A stretch of DNA of 64,000 nt. It comes from Humibacillus xanthopallidus (lineage in GTDB: Bacteria; Actinomycetota; Actinomycetes; Actinomycetales; Dermatophilaceae). The stretch lies in NCBI RefSeq assembly GCF_006717145.1, contig NZ_VFQF01000003.1, positions 806,001-870,000 of the forward strand, read 5' to 3'. The translations under genes were made by a program, and so were the position numbers. Position 1 is the stretch's first letter, and every line of letters starts with the position of its first letter. This document shows positions 1-8,917 of this stretch, one piece after another. A model generated the notes under the pieces. That model was not told the DNA's origin, did no database searches, and was given only the letters and a program-made list of their open reading frames with translations.

Positions 1-189
1 CTCGGTTGGGTAGTACTCGGGCAGGCGCGTGATCTCGTCGAACAGCTCGGAGCCCACGTCGTCGTAGAGCCACTTCGGCGACAGCGAGCGGGGTTGCGAG
101 CCGAGGCCGCGGCGCACGTCGTCGACGAGAGCGCCCGAGGCCCGCTCGGGGTCAAGAGCCACGGTCACCACCGGCTCCCGGCCCGTCAC
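1..189 (-). CDS. egtD: L-histidine N-alpha-methyltransferase EgtD (partial, N-terminal 63 residues)
   Basis: This is the first part of EgtD, the SAM-dependent enzyme that trimethylates histidine to hercynine in ergothioneine synthesis. It runs off the left edge. The visible N-terminus has the family's opening: a run ending [18 protein letters not shown], then a LPEYYPTE motif that starts the methyltransferase domain. The GTG start overlaps the egtB stop as GTGA, so the two genes are translationally coupled in an egtB-egtD operon. The catalytic domain lies outside the window. Confidence 0.9.
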   Translation of the reverse strand, partial: MTGREPVVTVALDPERASGALVDDVRRGLGSQPRSLSPKWLYDDVGSELFDEITRLPEYYPTE

Positions 190-1490
190 GAGCGCGCACC
201 CCCGTCGGCGAGCCGCACGCCCGAGAGGGCCCAGCGTGCCCCCGGTGGGAAGAAGTTGCGATAGCTCAGCCGCGCGTGACCCGGGGGAGTGAGCGCGCAC
301 CCACCTCGGAGCACCATCTGGCCGGACATGAACTTGCCGTTGTACTCGCCGATGGCTCCTGCCGGTGGGTGGTAGCCCGGGTAGGCGAGGTAGGCCGAGC
401 TCGTCCACTCCCAGCAGTCGCCGTAGACCTGGCGCAGGTGACCGGTGCTCGGCCCCGCAGCCCGCGGGTGGAACGTCTCCGTGTCGGCGAGGTTGCTGCC
501 AGTGGCTGCAGACACGTCGGCCTGGCCGTCGGCGACGACGGCGTGCTCCCACTCGCCCTCGGTCGGCAGCCGCTTGCCAGCCCAGGTGGCGTAGGCATCG
601 GCCTCGTAGTGGCTGACGTGGCTCACCGGCAGGCCGGGGTCGACCGGACGCGTGCCGCTCAGGGTGTGCTCGAACCAGGCGCCGTTGACCTCGGTCCAGT
701 AGAACGGCGCTCGCCACCCCTCGCCGCGCACCCGTGCCCAGCCGTCCGAGAGCCACAGCTCGTGCCGCTCGTAGCCGCGGTCGGTCATGAACTCCAGCCA
801 CTCGCCGTTGGTGACGAGGCGGTCGGCAAGGCGGTAGGGCTCGAGCCACTGCTGGTGCAGCGGCAGCTCGTTGTCGAAGCCGAACCCGCCGCCGCGGTGC
901 CCGACCTCGACCAGCCCGCCCTCGACGTCGACCCAGCCCAACGGGTCGGGCTCGGACGGCGCGAGGGGCCGGCCGGCATACGTCGGCTGGAGGGGGTTGA
1001 CCGAGAGGACGTGCTTGATGTCCATGAGGAGCAGCTCCTGGTGCTGCTGCTCATGGTGGAAGCCGAGCTCGATGGTCGAGGCGAGCTTCTCGAGCGAGCC
1101 CCCGTCGAGCGTCGTGACGAGCTCGCGCATGCGCGCGTCGACGTCGGCGCGGTAGAGCCCCACGTCGCTCGCCCCGGGCCGGGTGATGAAGCCGCGCTCG
1201 GCTCGTGCGTAGCGTGGACCGACGCCCTCGTAGTAGCTGTTGAAGAGGAACCAGTACTGGTCCTGGTAGGGCTTGAAGGACGGCTCGTGGCCGGCGAGCA
1301 CGAAGGTCTCGAAGAACCACGTGACGTGCGCGCGGTGCCACTTCGTCGGTGAGACGTCGGGCATGGACTGGACGGTCTGGTCCTCAGGGGACAGCGGCGC
1401 GGCGAGCGTCTCGGTGTGGGCGCGCACCTCGTCGTACCGGGCGACGAGCGTGTCGGCGTCCCACTGGTCCTGCCGGGTCGGGTCGGGCAT
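186..1490 (-). CDS. egtB: Ergothioneine biosynthesis protein EgtB (sulfoxide synthase)
   Basis: EgtB is a non-haem iron enzyme that joins a cysteine donor to hercynine with oxygen to give a sulfoxide. The 434-residue protein has an N-terminal DinB-like domain with likely iron ligands (WHRAH at residues 51-55; HEQQHQE with H146 and H150). A C-terminal FGE-sulfatase domain (about 190-434) contains the RLPTEGEWE and [10 protein letters not shown] motifs. The start at 1490 was chosen because GGAGGAGG lies just upstream on the minus strand. A longer version starting at 1520 is open but has no such site. It is followed by egtD with a 4-bp overlap. No egtA or egtC is adjacent, and the gene diverges from dnaX. 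Confidence 0.95.
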   Translation of the reverse strand: MPDPTRQDQWDADTLVARYDEVRAHTETLAAPLSPEDQTVQSMPDVSPTKWHRAHVTWFFETFVLAGHEPSFKPYQDQYWFLFNSYYEGVGPRYARAERGFITRPGASDVGLYRADVDARMRELVTTLDGGSLEKLASTIELGFHHEQQHQELLLMDIKHVLSVNPLQPTYAGRPLAPSEPDPLGWVDVEGGLVEVGHRGGGFGFDNELPLHQQWLEPYRLADRLVTNGEWLEFMTDRGYERHELWLSDGWARVRGEGWRAPFYWTEVNGAWFEHTLSGTRPVDPGLPVSHVSHYEADAYATWAGKRLPTEGEWEHAVVADGQADVSAATGSNLADTETFHPRAAGPSTGHLRQVYGDCWEWTSSAYLAYPGYHPPAGAIGEYNGKFMSGQMVLRGGCALTPPGHARLSYRNFFPPGARWALSGVRLADGGARS

Positions 1491-1732
1491 GGTGACCTCC
1501 TCCGTGCGGCCCATGGGCACGGTGCCCCGGACCGGTTCTCTCGACCCTAGGCACTGGCACTGACAACCGCCTGTCCGCGCGCGACTCGTAAGCAGCTGTT
1601 AACCCCCCGTCCCCGCCGCCGGCACCCACCACGGCACCAGCCACCGCTCCCCACCACAGCGCCCCACCCCCCACCTCCCGGCGTCCGTCCCCAGGGTGGC
1701 AAGCGGCATACCTCGTCGTCGGTCCCGGCGGT

Positions 1733-1738
1733 TAGGGT
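1733..1738 (+). promoter_or_regulatory. -10 element TAGGGT of dnaX (leaderless)
   Basis: TAGGGT ends six bases before the dnaX ATG. That spacing places transcription initiation at or next to the start codon, and no Shine-Dalgarno sequence precedes it. Confidence 0.55.
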
Positions 1739-1744
1739 TCGGGG

Positions 1745-4474
1745 ATGGCCACCGCCCTGTACCGCCGCTACCGGCCCGAGAGCTTCGCCGACGTCATCGG
1801 CCAGGAGCACGTGACGGAGCCGCTCATGCAGGCGCTGCGCACGGGCCGGGTCAACCACGCCTACCTCTTCAGCGGCCCGCGTGGCTGCGGAAAGACGACG
1901 AGCGCGCGCATCCTCGCGCGCTGCCTCAACTGCGAGCAGGGCCCGACGCCGACGCCGTGCGGGGTGTGTGACTCGTGCGTCGCGCTCGCGCGCGGGGGAG
2001 CCGGCAGCGTCGACGTCATCGAGATCGACGCGGCCAGCCACGGTGGCGTCGACGATGCGCGTGACCTGCGCGAACGCGCGAGCTACGGCCCCGCGCAGAG
2101 CCGCTTCAAGATCTACATCATCGACGAGGCGCACATGGTGACGCCGCAGGGCTTCAACGCGCTGCTCAAGATCGTCGAGGAGCCGCCGGAGCACGTGAAG
2201 TTCGTCTTCGCGACGACCGAGCCCGAGAAGGTCATCGGCACGATCCGCTCGCGCACGCACCACTACCCCTTCCGGCTCGTGCCGCCGCTCAAGCTGTCGG
2301 CCTACATGGAGCGCCTGCTCGAGTCCGAGCACGTCGCGGTCCAGCCCGGAGTGCTGTCCTTCGTCACGCGCGCCGGCGGTGGCTCCGTGCGCGACTCGCT
2401 GTCGGTGCTCGACCAGCTCATCGCGGGGTCGGGGCCAGAGGGCCTCACCTACGACAGTGCCGTGTCGCTGCTCGGCTTCACCGACGGCGAGCTGCTCGAC
2501 GCGACCGTCGACGCGCTCGCCGCTGCCGACGGCGCCGCGACGTTCCGCCAGATCGACAAGGTCATCGAGTCCGGTCACGACCCGCGCCGCTTCATCGAGG
2601 ACCTCCTCGAGCGCCTGCGTGACCTCATCATCGTCGCCGCGGTGCAGGAGGGCGCGGGCCAGGTGCTGCGCGGCGTCCCCGAGGACCAGCTCGAGCGCAT
2701 GCGCGTGCAGCAGGCCGCCTTCGGGCCGGGTGCTCTGTCGCGCGCCGCCGACATCGTCAACTCCGGGCTCACCGAGATGACGGGCGCCACGGCGCCCCGC
2801 CTCCAGCTCGAGCTCATCTGTGCCCGCATCCTGCTGCCCGCCGCGTCGGGTGAGCAGGGGTATGCCGCCCGCCTCGACCGTCTCGAGCGCCGCCTCGACG
2901 TCGGGGGCGTCCCGAGCGCTGCGCGTGGCCCGGCTCCCGTCGCACCCCCCAGCGGTATGCCGTCCGGCCAGGCGGGTGCCCTCGGTGGCCCGGGCGCAGC
3001 GACTTCTTCGACTCCTGCCGTTGGCGCCGAGCCTGCGGCGGTCCAAGCGCCCGGCCGCACCGTGTCGGACTACACCCCGCCGAGGTCGGGGGCGTCGGCG
3101 CCGTCACGCGAGAGCGCATCGAGCGGCTCGTCGCACGCTGCCGGCGGCATGGGTGGTGGCCGCGATCGCGACCTGTCGCACACCCTCGGAGCCGACGCCT
3201 CTGGAGGCTCGGGAGGTTCGGGAGGTTCGGGAGGTTCGGGAGGTTCGGGAGGCTCTGCTCGGGGTGGGTATCCGTCGACGCCCGGAGCCGAGGCCGAGGC
3301 GGCGCGAGCCTCCGCCGGAGCCCCGGTGGTCGCGGTGCCCGACGAGTCGGTCGGAGGGCCATCCGTCGTCGAGACTGGCGTCGACTCGGTCGGTGACGTC
3401 GTCGACTCGCCGGCGGGTCACGCGACGTCGGCGGGCGGGGCAGGCTCTGCCCCCGTTGCCCCCTCGGGCGGCCTCGACACCGATGCCATCCGGCGCGCGT
3501 GGCCGACGGTGCTCGGGCGAATCTTCACCATGCGACGTCTCACGTGGACCTTCGTCTCGCAGAACGCCCAGGTGATGGGCTTCGACGGGCGCACCCTCAC
3601 GCTCGGCATCGCGACGGCCGGCCTCACGACGACCTTCCGTTCCGGCAACCACTCCGAGGTCGTGCGGCAGGCCCTCATCGACGAGCTCGGCGTCGACGCC
3701 GTCGTCGACGGGGTGCATGTGGAGGACATCGCCCAGCAGCCGGCCGTTGCGCCGCCCGCGGGCGCGGTGCCGTCCGAGATCGACTCGCCGCCGGACCACG
3801 CAGGTGGCCAGGGTCAGGCGCCTCAGCCGGCGCAGCCGGAAGCGCCTGTCTCACAAGGCGATTCGGCAGCAAGGGCTTCTGGCGGCGGTGGCGGGTCGTG
3901 GGGTGATGCGGGCGCCGGGCATGATCCGCGCGGCGCGAGCCGCGACAGCGCTGGACCCGGCTCGGGCGGAATGGCCCTCGCCGAGGCCGGTCTGAGCCCC
4001 GTCTCGTCGCGGTCACTCCAGGACAACGCCGGGTGGGGCAGCCCTGCCGGGCCGGCTCCCGACTGGGCGACCGCGCCTGCCGACACCTCCTCGCAGTCAC
4101 CGGCCGCATCGTCCGGACCCGTGGCCGGCGGCGTACCGTCGACTGCGGGTTTCGCCGCCGCGCCGCCGGCTCCTGCCGCAGCTCCCGACACCGCAGCCAC
4201 CGCCTCGAGTGCCGGCGCCGACGCGCGGCACGCCCGGGGTGCCAGCGCGGTGCGTGAGTCCTTTGCCGCTGCCCGCTCGGCATCGGCTCGCCGCGAGGCC
4301 GGGGGAGTCGCAGGCCAGGGCGGCAACCGCCAGGACGCCGCACCGATGGCCCCGGTCACCGATGACTCGGCCGTCAGCGACGACGACGAGGACATCGAGC
4401 AGTCCGGCGACGTCGGGCGCACCGTCATCGAGAAGGTGCTGGGCGGTCGCGTCGTCTCCGAGACGGTCGACTGA
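1745..4474 (+). CDS. dnaX: DNA polymerase III subunits gamma and tau
   Basis: This is the clamp-loader ATPase of the replicase. Residues 1-370 form the AAA+ core, with Walker A GPRGCGKT at 44-51, zinc-binding cysteines near 63, 72, 75 and 78, and a DEAH-type Walker B (IIDEAHM). After that comes a very long low-complexity Gly/Ser/Ala/Pro linker, and then a tau-like block (about 575-660, DAIRRAWPTVLG onwards). The 909-residue length exceeds most bacterial DnaX proteins because of the linker, which includes a Gly-Gly-Ser minisatellite. I see no A-rich slippery site, so gamma is probably not made by the E. coli frameshift. It is probably leaderless. Confidence 0.96.
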   Translation: MATALYRRYRPESFADVIGQEHVTEPLMQALRTGRVNHAYLFSGPRGCGKTTSARILARCLNCEQGPTPTPCGVCDSCVALARGGAGSVDVIEIDAASHGGVDDARDLRERASYGPAQSRFKIYIIDEAHMVTPQGFNALLKIVEEPPEHVKFVFATTEPEKVIGTIRSRTHHYPFRLVPPLKLSAYMERLLESEHVAVQPGVLSFVTRAGGGSVRDSLSVLDQLIAGSGPEGLTYDSAVSLLGFTDGELLDATVDALAAADGAATFRQIDKVIESGHDPRRFIEDLLERLRDLIIVAAVQEGAGQVLRGVPEDQLERMRVQQAAFGPGALSRAADIVNSGLTEMTGATAPRLQLELICARILLPAASGEQGYAARLDRLERRLDVGGVPSAARGPAPVAPPSGMPSGQAGALGGPGAATSSTPAVGAEPAAVQAPGRTVSDYTPPRSGASAPSRESASSGSSHAAGGMGGGRDRDLSHTLGADASGGSGGSGGSGGSGGSGGSARGGYPSTPGAEAEAARASAGAPVVAVPDESVGGPSVVETGVDSVGDVVDSPAGHATSAGGAGSAPVAPSGGLDTDAIRRAWPTVLGRIFTMRRLTWTFVSQNAQVMGFDGRTLTLGIATAGLTTTFRSGNHSEVVRQALIDELGVDAVVDGVHVEDIAQQPAVAPPAGAVPSEIDSPPDHAGGQGQAPQPAQPEAPVSQGDSAARASGGGGGSWGDAGAGHDPRGASRDSAGPGSGGMALAEAGLSPVSSRSLQDNAGWGSPAGPAPDWATAPADTSSQSPAASSGPVAGGVPSTAGFAAAPPAPAAAPDTAATASSAGADARHARGASAVRESFAAARSASARREAGGVAGQGGNRQDAAPMAPVTDDSAVSDDDEDIEQSGDVGRTVIEKVLGGRVVSETVD
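3207..3253 (+). repeat. 9-bp Gly-Gly-Ser-coding minisatellite inside dnaX
   Basis: About five consecutive copies of GGAGGTTCG/GGAGGCTCG encode a (Gly-Gly-Ser)n stretch in the DnaX linker. The copies are almost identical at third positions, as expected for recent slippage expansion. Confidence 0.85.
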
Positions 4475-4530
4475 CGCCGGTCCGCACCGAGGTCGTGCCC
4501 GTCGTCAGGGCACCGACCACTTGAGGTTGA

Positions 4531-4720
4531 GCGGCCAGGTGTGGCCTCTCGACTGGGTGGAGGCGGCCAGGTGTGGCCTCTCGACTGGGTGGAGGCGGCC
4601 AGGTGTGGCCTCTCGACTGGGTGGAGGCGGCCAGGTGTGGCCTCTCGACTGGGTGGGGGCGGCCAGGTGTGGCCTCTCGACTGGGTGGGGGCGGCCAGGT
4701 GTGGCCTCTCGACTGGGTTG
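4531..4720. repeat. Six-copy 32-bp tandem direct repeat
   Basis: Six near-identical 32-bp units begin at 4531, 4563, 4595, 4627, 4659 and 4691. Each contains GGCCAGGTGTGGCC followed by TCTCGACTGGGTGG. They fill the gap between the convergent dnaX and DUF1622 genes, and the last unit ends at the DUF1622 stop codon. There are no unique spacers, so this is not a CRISPR array. The reverse strand reads CAGTCGAGAGGCCACAC, related to the repeats at 8.7 and 51 kb. Confidence 0.9.
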
Positions 4721-5083
4721 TCAGTTGGGGGTGTCGGCTGCTGCCTTCTTCGCGGTCTGCCACGGCCAGCGGCCGGTGATCTCGAGCTCGAGCGAGAAGC
4801 TGAGGAACGTGCGGATGATGACGATGAGGCCGAGGACGAGGACGCTGTCGAGGGTTGGGGTGATGGCCACCGTGCGGATGATGTCGGCCGCGACGAGCAG
4901 CTCGAGGCCGAGCAGGATCGACCGGCCGAGCTGCTGCCGGAAGCGGCTGTAGGTCCCCGTCCGGTCCGTGCGCACCGTCCTCGCGGCAGCGACGCAGGCG
5001 AGCAGCGCGCCGACGACCATCGTTGCGACGCCGGCGGTGTCGAAGCCCTTGACGGCGATCTCGATGATCTCGGTGAACCCCAC
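4721..5083 (-). CDS. DUF1622 family membrane protein
   Basis: A 120-residue protein with about three membrane segments and the family signature GLELLVAADIIRT...LIVIIRTFLSFSLELEI. DUF1622 proteins are small integral membrane proteins without an assigned function. The start is a GTG at 5083 preceded by GGGAGGGA on the minus strand. The gene stands alone and converges on dnaX. Confidence 0.85.
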   Translation of the reverse strand: MGFTEIIEIAVKGFDTAGVATMVVGALLACVAAARTVRTDRTGTYSRFRQQLGRSILLGLELLVAADIIRTVAITPTLDSVLVLGLIVIIRTFLSFSLELEITGRWPWQTAKKAAADTPN

Positions 5084-5262
5084 GTGACCGTCCCTCCCTC
5101 GGTGAGCGCGACAGTACCCCCGCCGCACCAGCGAGTCCCGCGACCGGGCCGATGCCGCACGTGAGCCGGTGATGTCGCGGGCCCCCGCCGGACGGCATAC
5201 GGCTGTCAGCGGGGTTGGGGATAACGGTCCTCGCGACGACGCGGCGGCAGTACGGTCGGAGC

Positions 5263-6021
5263 GTGTCCTTCGAGGTTGCGGCGGACGCGTACAACCGCTT
5301 CATGGGGCGCTACTCGGGGCCGCTCTCCAGCGACTTCGCCGACTGGGCGGGCGTGCGTGCCGGAGAGCGAGCCCTGGATGTCGGTTGCGGCCCAGGAGCC
5401 CTGACGCGCGTGCTCATCGAGCGGCTCGGCGTCGATGCGGTGTCGGCGGTCGACCCGTCCCCGCCCTTCGTCGCGGCGCTGAGGCAGGCGTTCCCGACCC
5501 TCGACGTGCAGCAGGCGGTCGCCGAGCGGCTGCCCTACCCCGACGACCTCTTCGACCACACGCTGGCGCAGCTCGTCGTCCACTTCATGACCGACCCCGT
5601 GGGCGGGCTGCAGGAGATGGGCAGGGTGACGCTCCCCGGTGGCACGGTCTCGGCCTGCGTGTGGGACTTCGGGGGCGAGCGCGGTCCGATCAGCCTGCTG
5701 TGGCGGGCGGCGCGCGACCTCGACCCGGGTGTCGTCGACGAGAACGACCTGCCCGGTGCCCGCGAGGGCGACCTCGAGCGGCTCTTCCACGCCGCAGGCC
5801 TCGCCCGCGTCGAGCGGGGGGAGCTGACGGTGTCGGTCCACCACGAGGGGTTCGAGCAGTGGTGGGAGCCCTACACCCTCGGCGTGGGCCCCGCCGGCGC
5901 CTACGTCGTGGGGCTCGACGAGGAGCAGCGGACCGCCTTGCGCGACCACTGCCGCGAGCTGCTGCCCGAAGGTTCGTTCGACGTCACGGCCCAGGTGTGG
6001 GCGGTGCGTGCCCGCGCCTGA
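5263..6021 (+). CDS. Class I SAM-dependent methyltransferase
   Basis: A 252-residue Rossmann methyltransferase of the methyltransferase-11 type. The glycine-rich SAM motif LDVGCGPGALT lies at about residues 38-48, followed by an acidic strand end (SAVDPS) and motif II/III (AERLPYPDDLFDHTLAQLV). The substrate cannot be read from sequence. The GTG start at 5263 follows a TACGGT -10 element by six bases, so the transcript is probably leaderless. An upstream ATG/GTG in frame at 5215 is less likely. Confidence 0.85.
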   Translation: MSFEVAADAYNRFMGRYSGPLSSDFADWAGVRAGERALDVGCGPGALTRVLIERLGVDAVSAVDPSPPFVAALRQAFPTLDVQQAVAERLPYPDDLFDHTLAQLVVHFMTDPVGGLQEMGRVTLPGGTVSACVWDFGGERGPISLLWRAARDLDPGVVDENDLPGAREGDLERLFHAAGLARVERGELTVSVHHEGFEQWWEPYTLGVGPAGAYVVGLDEEQRTALRDHCRELLPEGSFDVTAQVWAVRARA

Positions 6022-6070
6022 GGCGTTCCCCGGCGTGAGACGCCGACCGCCATGCCGGCCACAGCGCCTC

Positions 6071-6076
6071 TAGGCT
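6071..6076 (+). promoter_or_regulatory. -10 element TAGGCT of the acyltransferase gene (leaderless)
   Basis: TAGGCT, then six bases, then ATG at 6083. The spacing is the same as at dnaX and recR. Confidence 0.5.
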
Positions 6077-6082
6077 GGCCCC

Positions 6083-6757
6083 ATGATGTACAGCCTGGGG
6101 CGCGGAGTCCTCTATCCGTTGTCCCACGCCCTCTACCGCCCGACGATCGAGGGCAAGGAGAACGTGCCGCGCGAGGGCGGGGTCATCGTCGCGAGCAACC
6201 ACCTCTCCTTCATCGACTCCTTCGCGATCCCGCTCGCCTCCCCCCGGCAGGTGCGGTTCCTCGCCAAGGAGGAGTACTGGACCGGCGCCGGCGTCGGCGG
6301 GGCGCTGCGCAAGGGCTTCTTCACGGCGGTCGGCATGGTCCCCGTCAACCGGCACTCGCCGACGGCGGCCCAGGAGAGCCTCGACACGGCGCTCGAGGTG
6401 CTCAAGGCGGGAGACGCCTTCGGCATCTACCCGGAGGGCACGCGCTCGCGCGACGGCAAGCTCTATCGCGGTCGCACGGGTGTCGCCTGGCTCGCGCTGA
6501 CGGCCCAGGTGCCGATCGTGCCCGTCGGGCTCATCGGCACCGAGGACATCCAGCCGGTGGGGGCCAGCTTCCCCCGCCTCGCGAAGGTGACGGTTCGCTT
6601 CGGCACCCCCATCTCCGTCGAGCCGTATGCCGGTATGCCGGCCGGCAAGGCACGTCGCCTCCTGACCGACGAGGTGATGACGGCCATCGCCGAGCTGAGC
6701 GGCCAGGAGCGTGTCGACTACTACAACGAGGTCCCGAGCGGCGACATCTCGGCCTGA
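6083..6757 (+). CDS. 1-acyl-sn-glycerol-3-phosphate acyltransferase family protein
   Basis: A PlsC-type acyltransferase that adds a fatty acyl chain to lysophosphatidate or a related lysophospholipid at the membrane. The 224-residue protein has the catalytic NHLSFID (H40 and D45 of HX4D) and the substrate-binding EGTRS at 118-122, followed by PVGLIGT. It is a typical short actinobacterial form without extra domains. Its last 37 bases overlap the 3' end of the convergent aminotransferase gene. Confidence 0.9.
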   Translation: MMYSLGRGVLYPLSHALYRPTIEGKENVPREGGVIVASNHLSFIDSFAIPLASPRQVRFLAKEEYWTGAGVGGALRKGFFTAVGMVPVNRHSPTAAQESLDTALEVLKAGDAFGIYPEGTRSRDGKLYRGRTGVAWLALTAQVPIVPVGLIGTEDIQPVGASFPRLAKVTVRFGTPISVEPYAGMPAGKARRLLTDEVMTAIAELSGQERVDYYNEVPSGDISA

Positions 6758-7956
6758 CCGTCGGCCGCTGCGACGTCATCGAGGGCGCCGGCGAAGTGCG
6801 GGATGGCCGCCTCGATCGACTCGGCGGTCGCGGTGAGGCAGATGCGGAACCACCCCGGGGTCTCGAAGAGGGTGCCGGGCATGACGAGCACGCCTCGCCG
6901 CGACAGCGCCGCGACGAAGGCCTCGTCGTCGGGGATCGGTGAGCGCGGCCAGAGGTAGAAGGTGCCCTCGGGCGAGCTGACCTCGTAGCCCAGCGCTCTC
7001 AGTGCGCCGACGAGGCGGTCGCGTTTGGCGGTCAGCCCCGCGATGTCGAGCGAGAGCGCCTCGAGGTCGGGGACGGCATACTGCATCACCGCGTTGGGGA
7101 AGAGCCAGCCGCCGGCGATCTGCATCGTGTCGACGGCGTCGAGCAGCTCGTCGTGCCCCGGCACGCCGGGCGGGACGGCGACGTAGCCGACCCGCTGCCC
7201 GGGCGCGAGCAGCGTCTTGCCGTAGGAGTAGCAGATGACCGTGCAGGGGTAGAACTGCGCCGGGCTGTGGAAGGTGATGCCGTCGAAGACGATGCGGTTG
7301 TAGGGCTCGTCGGAGACGATCCAGATGCGTCGGCCGAAGCGCGCCGACGCCTCCTCGAGCAGGTGTGCGAGGGCGGTCAGCATCTCGGGTGGGTAGATGC
7401 GGCCGCTGGGGTTGTTCGGGGTGTTGACCACGACGATGCGGGTGCGCGGAGTGAGCACGGCCGCGATGGCGTCGAGGTCGAGGTCGAAGCTCGGCGCGAT
7501 CGCGGCCACCTTGACGGGCACGAGTCCCGCCTCGAGGGCGAGCGCCTCGTAGAGGAACCACGGCGGCAGGGCGTAGACGACCTCGTCGCCCGGGTCGGCA
7601 AGCGCCTTCATCGTGACGGTGATCGCCCCGAATCCGCCGGTCGTCATGCGCAGGTCGTCACCGGTCCAGGGCAGGGGGACGACACGGCGCAACGACGCGG
7701 CGGCGGCGTCCTGCGCCGGCTGCTCGCTCTGCTTGTAGGCGAACCACAGCTCGTCCCGCGGCACGGCGGCCTCGCGCAGCGCGTCGACGTAGGCCGGCAT
7801 CTGCATCTCGTGCGGGTCGCCGAAGGTGAAGTCGAGCACGCCGGGCTCGCGGCGCCTCGTGTCGTAGCCCGAGCGGCTCAGGAAGTCGACGAGCATCCGG
7901 AACGGGCCGGCGCCCCCGATGAGTGCGCTGCGCCGCGACGCCACCTGCTCGTCCAT
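6721..7956 (-). CDS. Pyridoxal-phosphate-dependent aminotransferase, class I/II
   Basis: A 411-residue fold-type I aminotransferase. It has the NTPNNPSGR loop (178-186), the PLP-ring contact D216 in SDEPYN, and the Schiff-base lysine K247 in SYGKTLL. The C-terminal half has the usual small-domain arginine region (GWFRICLTA). The substrate is not clear from sequence. The start at 7956 follows GGAGGG. The 3' end overlaps the acyltransferase gene in antisense, which is unusual but looks genuine because both C-termini read well. Confidence 0.88.
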   Translation of the reverse strand: MDEQVASRRSALIGGAGPFRMLVDFLSRSGYDTRRREPGVLDFTFGDPHEMQMPAYVDALREAAVPRDELWFAYKQSEQPAQDAAAASLRRVVPLPWTGDDLRMTTGGFGAITVTMKALADPGDEVVYALPPWFLYEALALEAGLVPVKVAAIAPSFDLDLDAIAAVLTPRTRIVVVNTPNNPSGRIYPPEMLTALAHLLEEASARFGRRIWIVSDEPYNRIVFDGITFHSPAQFYPCTVICYSYGKTLLAPGQRVGYVAVPPGVPGHDELLDAVDTMQIAGGWLFPNAVMQYAVPDLEALSLDIAGLTAKRDRLVGALRALGYEVSSPEGTFYLWPRSPIPDDEAFVAALSRRGVLVMPGTLFETPGWFRICLTATAESIEAAIPHFAGALDDVAAADGQAEMSPLGTSL

Positions 7957-8035
7957 GAACCCTCCTCGCGCCAGTCTCTCCACGGTAGTTGGGCGCGGCG
8001 ACCGCGTCACCGCTTTGGGCGTCGGTGGCCGGGCT

Positions 8036-8041
8036 TAGGGT
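8036..8041 (+). promoter_or_regulatory. -10 element TAGGGT of recR (leaderless)
   Basis: TAGGGT followed by six bases and a GTG start at 8048. There is no ribosome-binding site in the six-base gap. Confidence 0.55.
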
Positions 8042-8047
8042 GGTCGT

Positions 8048-8647
8048 GTGTACGAAGGCGCAGTGCAGGACCTGATCGACGAGCTCGGCCGACTCCCCGG
8101 GGTCGGTCCCAAGAGCGCGCAGCGCATCGCCTTCCACCTGCTCCAGCAGGACTCCGAAGACGTGAACCGGCTCGTCACCGCCCTGACCGAGGTCAAGGCC
8201 AAGGTGCGCTTCTGCGAGGTCTGCGGCAACGTCGCCCAGGCGGAGCGGTGTCGCATCTGTGCCGACCCGCGGCGCGACCAGACCTCGATCTGCGTCGTCG
8301 AGGAGCCCAAGGACGTCGTCGCCATCGAGCGCACCCGCGAGTTCCGCGGCACCTACCACGTGCTCGGCGGCGCGATCAGCCCGATCGACGGCATCGGCCC
8401 CGACGACCTGCGGGTGCGCGAGCTCATGCCGCGACTCGCATCGGGCGAGGTGCAGGAGGTCATCATCGCGACCGACCCCAACCTCGAGGGCGAGGCGACC
8501 GCGACCTACCTCTCCCGCCTGCTGCGCGACGTCGGAGTCACCGTGACCCGGCTCGCGTCGGGGCTGCCGGTCGGTGGCGACCTCGAGTACGCCGACGAGG
8601 TCACCCTCGGCCGCGCCTTCGAAGGCCGCCGCCAGGTCAACGCCTGA
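8048..8647 (+). CDS. recR: Recombination mediator protein RecR
   Basis: RecR works with RecF and RecO to load RecA onto gapped DNA. The 199-residue protein has the helix-hairpin-helix region ([16 protein letters not shown], about 13-28), a four-cysteine zinc finger (C56, C59, C68, C71) and a Toprim domain starting at [10 protein letters not shown]. Length and domain order match the family. It is followed by DUF5063 and aspartate kinase, the usual actinobacterial order. GTG start, leaderless. Confidence 0.97.
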   Translation: MYEGAVQDLIDELGRLPGVGPKSAQRIAFHLLQQDSEDVNRLVTALTEVKAKVRFCEVCGNVAQAERCRICADPRRDQTSICVVEEPKDVVAIERTREFRGTYHVLGGAISPIDGIGPDDLRVRELMPRLASGEVQEVIIATDPNLEGEATATYLSRLLRDVGVTVTRLASGLPVGGDLEYADEVTLGRAFEGRRQVNA

Positions 8648-8661
8648 CCGGCCCTGCCACC

Positions 8662-8820
8662 GTCGAGTGGCCCCGTCGTCACACCGCCGCCGTATGCCGC
8701 CGCGTCCTCCCACAGTCGAGTGGCCCCGTCGTCACACCTGAGACGGGGCTCGTGTGACTGCGGGGCCACTCGACTGTGACTCCGGGGCCACTCGAGTGTG
8801 ACTGCGGGGCCACTCGACTG
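8662..8820. repeat. Inverted cluster of a ~24-bp repeat, 2 forward and 3 reverse copies
   Basis: Forward copies of GTCGAGTGGCCCCGTCGTC lie at 8662 and 8714. Reverse copies (GCGGGGCCACTCGACTG type) lie at about 8752-8776, 8775-8799 and 8797-8820. Opposed copies could pair into a large cruciform or RNA hairpin just after recR. The core TCGAGTGGCCCC resembles the repeats at 4.5 and 51 kb. Confidence 0.85.
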
Positions 8821-8917
8821 GGTCGGGGTGGGTCCCGGTCGACGGGTGCACCGGCCACGCGGCAGACTGTGGTGGGCAGCGAAGCAGGCGCTGCGGCATA
8901 CGACGAAGGGTTGAGCA

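Noticed and set aside
1521..1744. SRP (4.5S) RNA upstream of dnaX
   Set aside because: Actinobacteria sometimes carry ffs near dnaX, but the conserved GGAAGCAGC-type domain IV loop is not here.
1745..4474. Programmed frameshift in dnaX giving gamma
   Set aside because: No A-rich slippery heptamer or following stop in the -1 frame of the expected type was seen.
4531..4720. CRISPR array
   Set aside because: The 32-bp units are directly adjacent with no unique spacers, and no cas genes are present.
4541..5164. Plus-strand frames across the 32-bp repeats
   Set aside because: They simply translate the tandem repeat (32 bp shifts the frame every unit) and then run antisense to DUF1622.
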